Source: MESE01 sp036675035
Lineage (GTDB): Bacteria > Pseudomonadota > Gammaproteobacteria > Burkholderiales > Burkholderiaceae_D
Length of the DNA: 18,033 nt
Direction of reading: 5' to 3'
NCBI GenBank assembly: GCA_036675035.1
Contig: JAKFFO010000037.1
Location: forward strand, 1 to 18,033
Shown here piece by piece: positions 14,664-18,033 of this stretch (position 1 is its first letter; each line of letters begins with the position of its first letter). Made by a program: the position numbers and the translations under genes. The notes below the pieces were generated by a model. The model worked only from the letters and a program-made list of their open reading frames with translations. It ran no database searches and had not been told where the DNA came from.

Positions 14664-16001
14664 CTATTGGTCGCTGTCTCTACCAAGGCGCGGCAGTACC
14701 ACTGACGGATTGGCAGTCAGAAGGCCGGCTTTGCCATAGATACCAAGCTTTTCACGCGTATCGGCAATGTCCAGGTTGCGCATCGTCAGTTGTCCGATCC
14801 GGTCTTGCGGCGTGAATGCGCCTTCGCCTTTTTCCATCGTCAGGCGTTCGGGCTGGTAGGTCAGGTTGGCTGATTCGGTGTTCAGGATCGAGTAGTCGTT
14901 ACCGCGACGCAGTTCCAGCGTGACTTCCCCGGTGATCGCACGCGCCACCCAGCGCTGTGCTGCCTCACGCAGCATGATTGCCTGTGGATCGAACCATCGG
15001 CCCTGATACAGCAAGCGTCCGAGCTTGCGGCCGTTTTCACGGTATTGTTCTATCGTGTCTTCGTTGTGGATGCCGGTGATCAGGCGCTCGTAGGCGATGA
15101 ACAGCAGCGCCAGTCCCGGTGCTTCGTAGATGCCACGGCTCTTGGCTTCGATGATGCGGTTTTCGATCTGGTCGCTCATGCCGAGTCCGTGCCGTCCGCC
15201 GATGCGGTTTGCTTCCATCAGCAGATCGACCAGGTTCGAATAGACAACACCGTTCAGTGCGACCGGGCGGCCTTCCTCGAAACGCACGCTCACTTCCTCG
15301 CGCTTGACGTCGACGTCGTCGCGCCAGAAGGCGACTCCCATGATCGGCTCGACGATCTTCATCCCGCTGTTCAGGTGTTCAAGATCCTTGGCTTCATGCG
15401 TTGCGCCCAGCATGTTGGAGTCGGTCGAATACGCCTTCTCGACTGACATCTTGTAGTCGAAACCGGACTTGATCATGAACTCCGACATTTCCTTGCGGCC
15501 ACCGAGTTCCTGGATAAAGCGGTCATCGAGCCACGGCTTGTAGATACGCAGTGCCGGATTGACCAGCAGGCCGTAGCGGTAGAATCGTTCGATGTCGTTG
15601 CCCTTGAACGTGCTGCCGTCGCCCCAGATATCGACCTGGTCTTCCTGCATCGCGGCGACCAGCATCGTGCCGGTGACTGCACGGCCCAGCGGCGTCGTGT
15701 TGAAGTAGGTGACGCCCGCGGTCGAGATGTGGAACGCTCCGCTTTGCAACGCGGCGATGCCTTCCGCAGCCAGTTGTTCACGGCAATCGATCAGGCGCGC
15801 CTGTTCCGCGCCGTACAGCTTCGCTTTCTGCGGGATCGCGTTGTAGTCAGCTTCATCGGGTTGACCCAGATTCGCGGTGTATGCATACGGGATCGCGCCC
15901 TTCTGGCGCATCCAGTGCAGTGCTGCGCTGGTGTCGAGCCCGCCTGAAAAGGCGATGCCTACTTTTTGATTGACGGGAATGGACTGGAGTATGGTTGACA
16001 T
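14664..16001 (-). CDS. argG: Argininosuccinate synthase
   Basis: This enzyme catalyses the ATP-dependent condensation of citrulline and aspartate to argininosuccinate, the penultimate step of arginine synthesis. The 445-aa protein is of the long E. coli type (447 aa) and matches it throughout: the N-terminal PP-loop AFSGGLDTSAAL at residues 17-28, PYAYTANLGQPDE, YFNTTPLGRAVTGTMLVAAM, IWGDGSTFKGNDIERFYRYG, SVEKAYSTDSNMLGATHEAK, NRIGGRHGLGMSDQIENRI and LELRRGNDYSILNTES. The start at 16001 gives the usual MSTILQSIP N terminus; the frame stays open to 16133 but the extra 44 codons are non-homologous. No clear Shine-Dalgarno. It lies 82 bases downstream of argF on the same strand and is probably co-transcribed. 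That gap holds a 7-base tandem repeat (AGCAATA twice, 16055-16068) and no evident promoter. Confidence 0.97.
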   Translation of the reverse strand: MSTILQSIPVNQKVGIAFSGGLDTSAALHWMRQKGAIPYAYTANLGQPDEADYNAIPQKAKLYGAEQARLIDCREQLAAEGIAALQSGAFHISTAGVTYFNTTPLGRAVTGTMLVAAMQEDQVDIWGDGSTFKGNDIERFYRYGLLVNPALRIYKPWLDDRFIQELGGRKEMSEFMIKSGFDYKMSVEKAYSTDSNMLGATHEAKDLEHLNSGMKIVEPIMGVAFWRDDVDVKREEVSVRFEEGRPVALNGVVYSNLVDLLMEANRIGGRHGLGMSDQIENRIIEAKSRGIYEAPGLALLFIAYERLITGIHNEDTIEQYRENGRKLGRLLYQGRWFDPQAIMLREAAQRWVARAITGEVTLELRRGNDYSILNTESANLTYQPERLTMEKGEGAFTPQDRIGQLTMRNLDIADTREKLGIYGKAGLLTANPSVVLPRLGRDSDQ

Positions 16002-16083
16002 GATTTTTGTTTCGCTTGCTGGAATTGTGTTTGTAAGTAAGGCGATGGGAGATGAGCAATAAGCAATAAACAACTGGTTCTGA

Positions 16084-16998
16084 TTAACCGAGCTTGCCCA
16101 GGACCAGGTATTCGAGCAGCGCCTTTTGAACATGCAGCCGATTTTCGGCTTCGTCCCAGACCACCGACTGAGGGCCGTCGATGACTTCGGCGGAGACTTC
16201 CTCGCCGCGATGCGCTGGCAGGCAGTGCATGAACAGCGCGTCGGGACGCGCGCGCTTCATCTTGGCGCCATCGACGATCCAGCCGGAAAAGGCTTTCAGG
16301 CGCACGGTATTTTCTTCCTCGTAGCCCATGCTGGTCCACACGTCGGTCGTGACCAGGTCGGCATCGACGCAGGCGTCAGCGGGATTGGCAAAGACCGTGT
16401 AGTTCCTGTTGTCCGGCGCAACCAGCGATGAATCGATCTCGTAGCGCTTCGGCGTCGAGACATTGACGTGGAAGCCGAACGTTTGCGCCGCCTGCAGCCA
16501 GGAGTAAAGCATGTTGTTGGCGTCGCCGATCCACGCCACTGTTTTGCCGGCGATCGAGCCGCGTTGTTCGATGAACGTGAAAACATCCGCAAGGACCTGG
16601 CACGGATGATGTTCGTTGGTCAGGCCATTGATGACCGGCACACGGGAATTGGCGGCAAAGCGATCGATGATGTCCTGGCCAAAGGTGCGGATCATGATGA
16701 TGTCGCACATGCGGGACATCACTTGTGCGGCGTCTTCGACCGGCTCGCCGCGGCCAAGCTGGCTGTCGCGCGTATTCAGGTAAATTGCGGCACCGCCGAG
16801 CTGGTGCATGCCGGCCTCGAACGACAGGCGGGTGCGGGTGGAGTTTTTTTCGAACACCATTACCAGCGTACGATCGAGCAGCGGGTGATGCGGTTCATAG
16901 TTCTTGAATTTACGCTTGATGATGTGCGCGCGCGCGATCACATACTCGAACTCGTCAAGCGTAAAGTCGGAAAACTGAAGAAAGTGTTTGATTGCCAT
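16084..16998 (-). CDS. argF: Ornithine carbamoyltransferase
   Basis: This enzyme makes citrulline from ornithine and carbamoyl phosphate, the step before ArgG, in the cytoplasm as a trimer. The 304-aa protein has the carbamoyl-phosphate motif STRTR at residues 53-57, HPCQ at 131-134 and the ornithine/catalytic HCLP at 258-261 within MHCLPAHRGEEV. The length is standard for the shorter anabolic enzymes. The start is placed at MAIKHFLQFSD (16998); the open frame extends six codons upstream (17016), but this would begin inside the leader hairpin. No Shine-Dalgarno is visible; the bases before the ATG are a T-rich run that ends a terminator-like stem. A consensus -10 box lies at 17053-17058. Together with argG downstream it gives two consecutive arginine steps. 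Confidence 0.97.
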   Translation of the reverse strand: MAIKHFLQFSDFTLDEFEYVIARAHIIKRKFKNYEPHHPLLDRTLVMVFEKNSTRTRLSFEAGMHQLGGAAIYLNTRDSQLGRGEPVEDAAQVMSRMCDIIMIRTFGQDIIDRFAANSRVPVINGLTNEHHPCQVLADVFTFIEQRGSIAGKTVAWIGDANNMLYSWLQAAQTFGFHVNVSTPKRYEIDSSLVAPDNRNYTVFANPADACVDADLVTTDVWTSMGYEEENTVRLKAFSGWIVDGAKMKRARPDALFMHCLPAHRGEEVSAEVIDGPQSVVWDEAENRLHVQKALLEYLVLGKLG

Positions 16999-17002
16999 AA
17001 AT

Positions 17003-17034
17003 GAAAACGGCGGCAAGATTGGCGCCTGCCGCCG
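17003..17034 (-). terminator. Terminator-like hairpin in the argF leader
   Basis: On the minus strand, CGGCGGCA (17034-17027) pairs perfectly with TGCCGCCG (17015-17008) around an 11-nt loop that contains the palindrome GGCGCC, and is followed by TTTTCATTT. The T run ends just before the argF ATG (16998). It lies between the argF -10 box and the start codon, so it would sit inside the argF 5' leader. It could terminate rsgA read-through, attenuate argF, or hide its translation start. Confidence 0.6.
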
Positions 17035-17052
17035 GATTTTGTAACTGCTTCA

Positions 17053-17058
17053 ATTATA
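17053..17058 (-). promoter_or_regulatory. Consensus -10 box for argF(-argG-ppnP)
   Basis: TATAAT on the minus strand lies 54 bases before the argF ATG, between it and rsgA. Spacing to any -35 is poor: TGTCTT is at 17 bases, and TTGGTG lies too far upstream. I did not find a convincing ArgR-type operator. The remainder of the 17035-17129 gap shows nothing else I can name. Confidence 0.5.
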
Positions 17059-17129
17059 AGGGGTTTTTTTACTAAAAGACACCAAATCGGCGTCGATTGT
17101 AAGAATGAAAATCCCGATACTCCCCGGCA

Positions 17130-18020
17130 TCAATACAGTTTTTGAGATGACTCGTGCAGTAATTGCTGATACAGCGCATGCCGCATCGGTGCAATTCTTC
17201 CATCCTTGACGGCGGCTAGCACCGCGCATTCCGGCTCGTTCAGGTGATGGCAGTTGTAGAACTTGCATCGCCCCAGGCAAGGCGCGAATTCCGGGAAGGC
17301 GCGCTCCAGCATGCCTTCGGTCAGATGGTACAAGCCGAATTCCTGAAATCCCGGGGAATCGATAATCGCGGTATCCGCATCGGTCTTGTACAAGCGGGTA
17401 AACGTCGTCGTGTGCTTGCCGGTATCGAGCGCGGCGGAAATCTCGCGCACCGCGATGTCGGCGTCCGGCACCAGCAGATTGATCAGTGACGACTTGCCCA
17501 TTCCCGATTGCCCGATCAGGATCGTCGACTGGCCGGCAAGCAGCGGCCGAAGCATGGTGCAGGTCGCTTCCGGCGCGGCACGGGCCGATACTTCATGCAC
17601 TGGATATCCGAGCGACGAATAGAGGGTCAGGCGCTGACGGGTTTTCGCCAGCGACTCGGTCACATCGATCTTGTTGAGAATGATATGTACCGCGACGCCA
17701 GCCGCTTCCGCGGCCACAAGCGAGCGCGATACCAGGTCATCTGAAAACCCCGGCTCCGTCGCCACCACGATGAACAGCTGCGTCACGTTTGCCGCCAGCA
17801 GCTTCGATTTGTACTGATCCGACCGGTACAGCAGGGTCTTGCGCTCCGTGATCGACTCGATCACGCCCTGATCCGGCGAGGTCAGCTGGAGCTCGACTAC
17901 ATCGCCGACGGCGACATCGCTTTTTTTCCCTCGCGTGACGCACTGCAGTTTGATGGTGTCGGTCTGCGCGACATAATGGCGTCCGTGTGCTGCGATGATC
18001 GTGCCGGTAATCTTGCTCAT
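17130..18020 (-). CDS. rsgA: Ribosome small-subunit-dependent GTPase RsgA
   Basis: A 296-aa circularly permuted GTPase that acts in late maturation of the 30S subunit. The permuted G-motif order is visible: G4 NKID at residues 116-119, G1 GQSGMGKS at 170-177, switch region GKHTTTF at 201-207 and G3 DSPG at 221-224. An N-terminal OB-like domain (about 1-70) precedes them. The C-terminal zinc knuckle has ligands C252, C257, H259 and C265 with exactly the C-x4-C-x-H-x5-C spacing of E. coli YjeQ/RsgA. It is shorter than the E. coli protein (about 350 aa) mainly at the N terminus, as in many other bacteria. The ATG is 13 bases from the window edge; a TGA on the same strand at 18026-18024 could be the stop of an upstream neighbour, suggesting close packing in an operon. 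Confidence 0.96.
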   Translation of the reverse strand: MSKITGTIIAAHGRHYVAQTDTIKLQCVTRGKKSDVAVGDVVELQLTSPDQGVIESITERKTLLYRSDQYKSKLLAANVTQLFIVVATEPGFSDDLVSRSLVAAEAAGVAVHIILNKIDVTESLAKTRQRLTLYSSLGYPVHEVSARAAPEATCTMLRPLLAGQSTILIGQSGMGKSSLINLLVPDADIAVREISAALDTGKHTTTFTRLYKTDADTAIIDSPGFQEFGLYHLTEGMLERAFPEFAPCLGRCKFYNCHHLNEPECAVLAAVKDGRIAPMRHALYQQLLHESSQKLY

Positions 18021-18033
18021 GCGTCAGGCGGCG

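Noticed and set aside
14633..14686. 18-codon N-terminal extension of ppnP
   Set aside because: It would overlap the end of argG, and the shorter start gives the family length with a better ribosome-binding site.
16055..16068. Tandem AGCAATA repeat in the argF-argG gap
   Set aside because: Only two 7-base copies, with no structure or known site attached. It may be chance or slippage.
16002..16133. 44-codon N-terminal extension of argG
   Set aside because: It covers the argF-argG gap and the end of argF; the family N terminus begins at MSTIL.
1..18033. Mobile elements, phage genes, CRISPR arrays, tRNA or rRNA
   Set aside because: No transposase or integrase motifs, no regularly spaced repeats and no recognisable structural RNA were found. 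Coding style is uniform across the window, and all large ORFs are core genes.

Overview
The window is a stretch of bacterial housekeeping chromosome. The protein types and the gene order (glnE divergent from a YhdP-family gene, then a nitrilase-family amidase, tldD and aroG) suggest a betaproteobacterium of the Burkholderiales, plausibly Oxalobacteraceae (Herminiimonas/Herbaspirillum-like). This assignment comes from remembered family resemblance and gene order, not from a search. I see no rRNA, tRNA, CRISPR array, transposase, phage gene or plasmid function.

Layout. (1) 1-3148: the C-terminal end of glyceraldehyde-3-phosphate dehydrogenase (gap, +) converges on glnE (-), with a strong hairpin terminator between them. 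(2) 3301-10086 (+): a large AsmA/YhdP-like envelope protein overlaps a carbon-nitrogen hydrolase. A roughly 300-base gap with two palindromic elements follows, then tldD. (3) 10087-11460 (+): aroG, a Phe-type DAHP synthase, is preceded by a 23-codon ORF very rich in Phe and Tyr codons and a Rho-independent terminator. This looks like a transcription attenuator and is the most interesting signal in the window. (4) 11520-12978 (-): an apparent operon yajQ, a 99-aa unknown protein, and an exported retropepsin-like aspartic protease. (5) 13238-14266 (+): murB, divergent from yajQ, with a perfect TATAAT ten bases before its start codon. (6) 14318-18020 (-): rsgA, argF, argG and ppnP, all in one direction. 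argF has its own -10 box and a terminator-like hairpin just before its start codon.

How the genes relate. Most are independent core functions: glycolysis (gap), adenylylation control of glutamine synthetase (glnE), envelope lipid homeostasis (yhdP), metabolite repair (nitrilase), peptide maturation or proteolysis (tldD), entry to aromatic amino-acid synthesis (aroG), peptidoglycan precursor synthesis (murB), the last two steps before argininosuccinate cleavage in arginine synthesis (argF, argG), nucleoside phosphorolysis (ppnP) and 30S ribosome maturation (rsgA). The regulatory candidates are the aroG leader, the argF leader hairpin and a near-leaderless murB transcript. All three are read from sequence only and are unproven.
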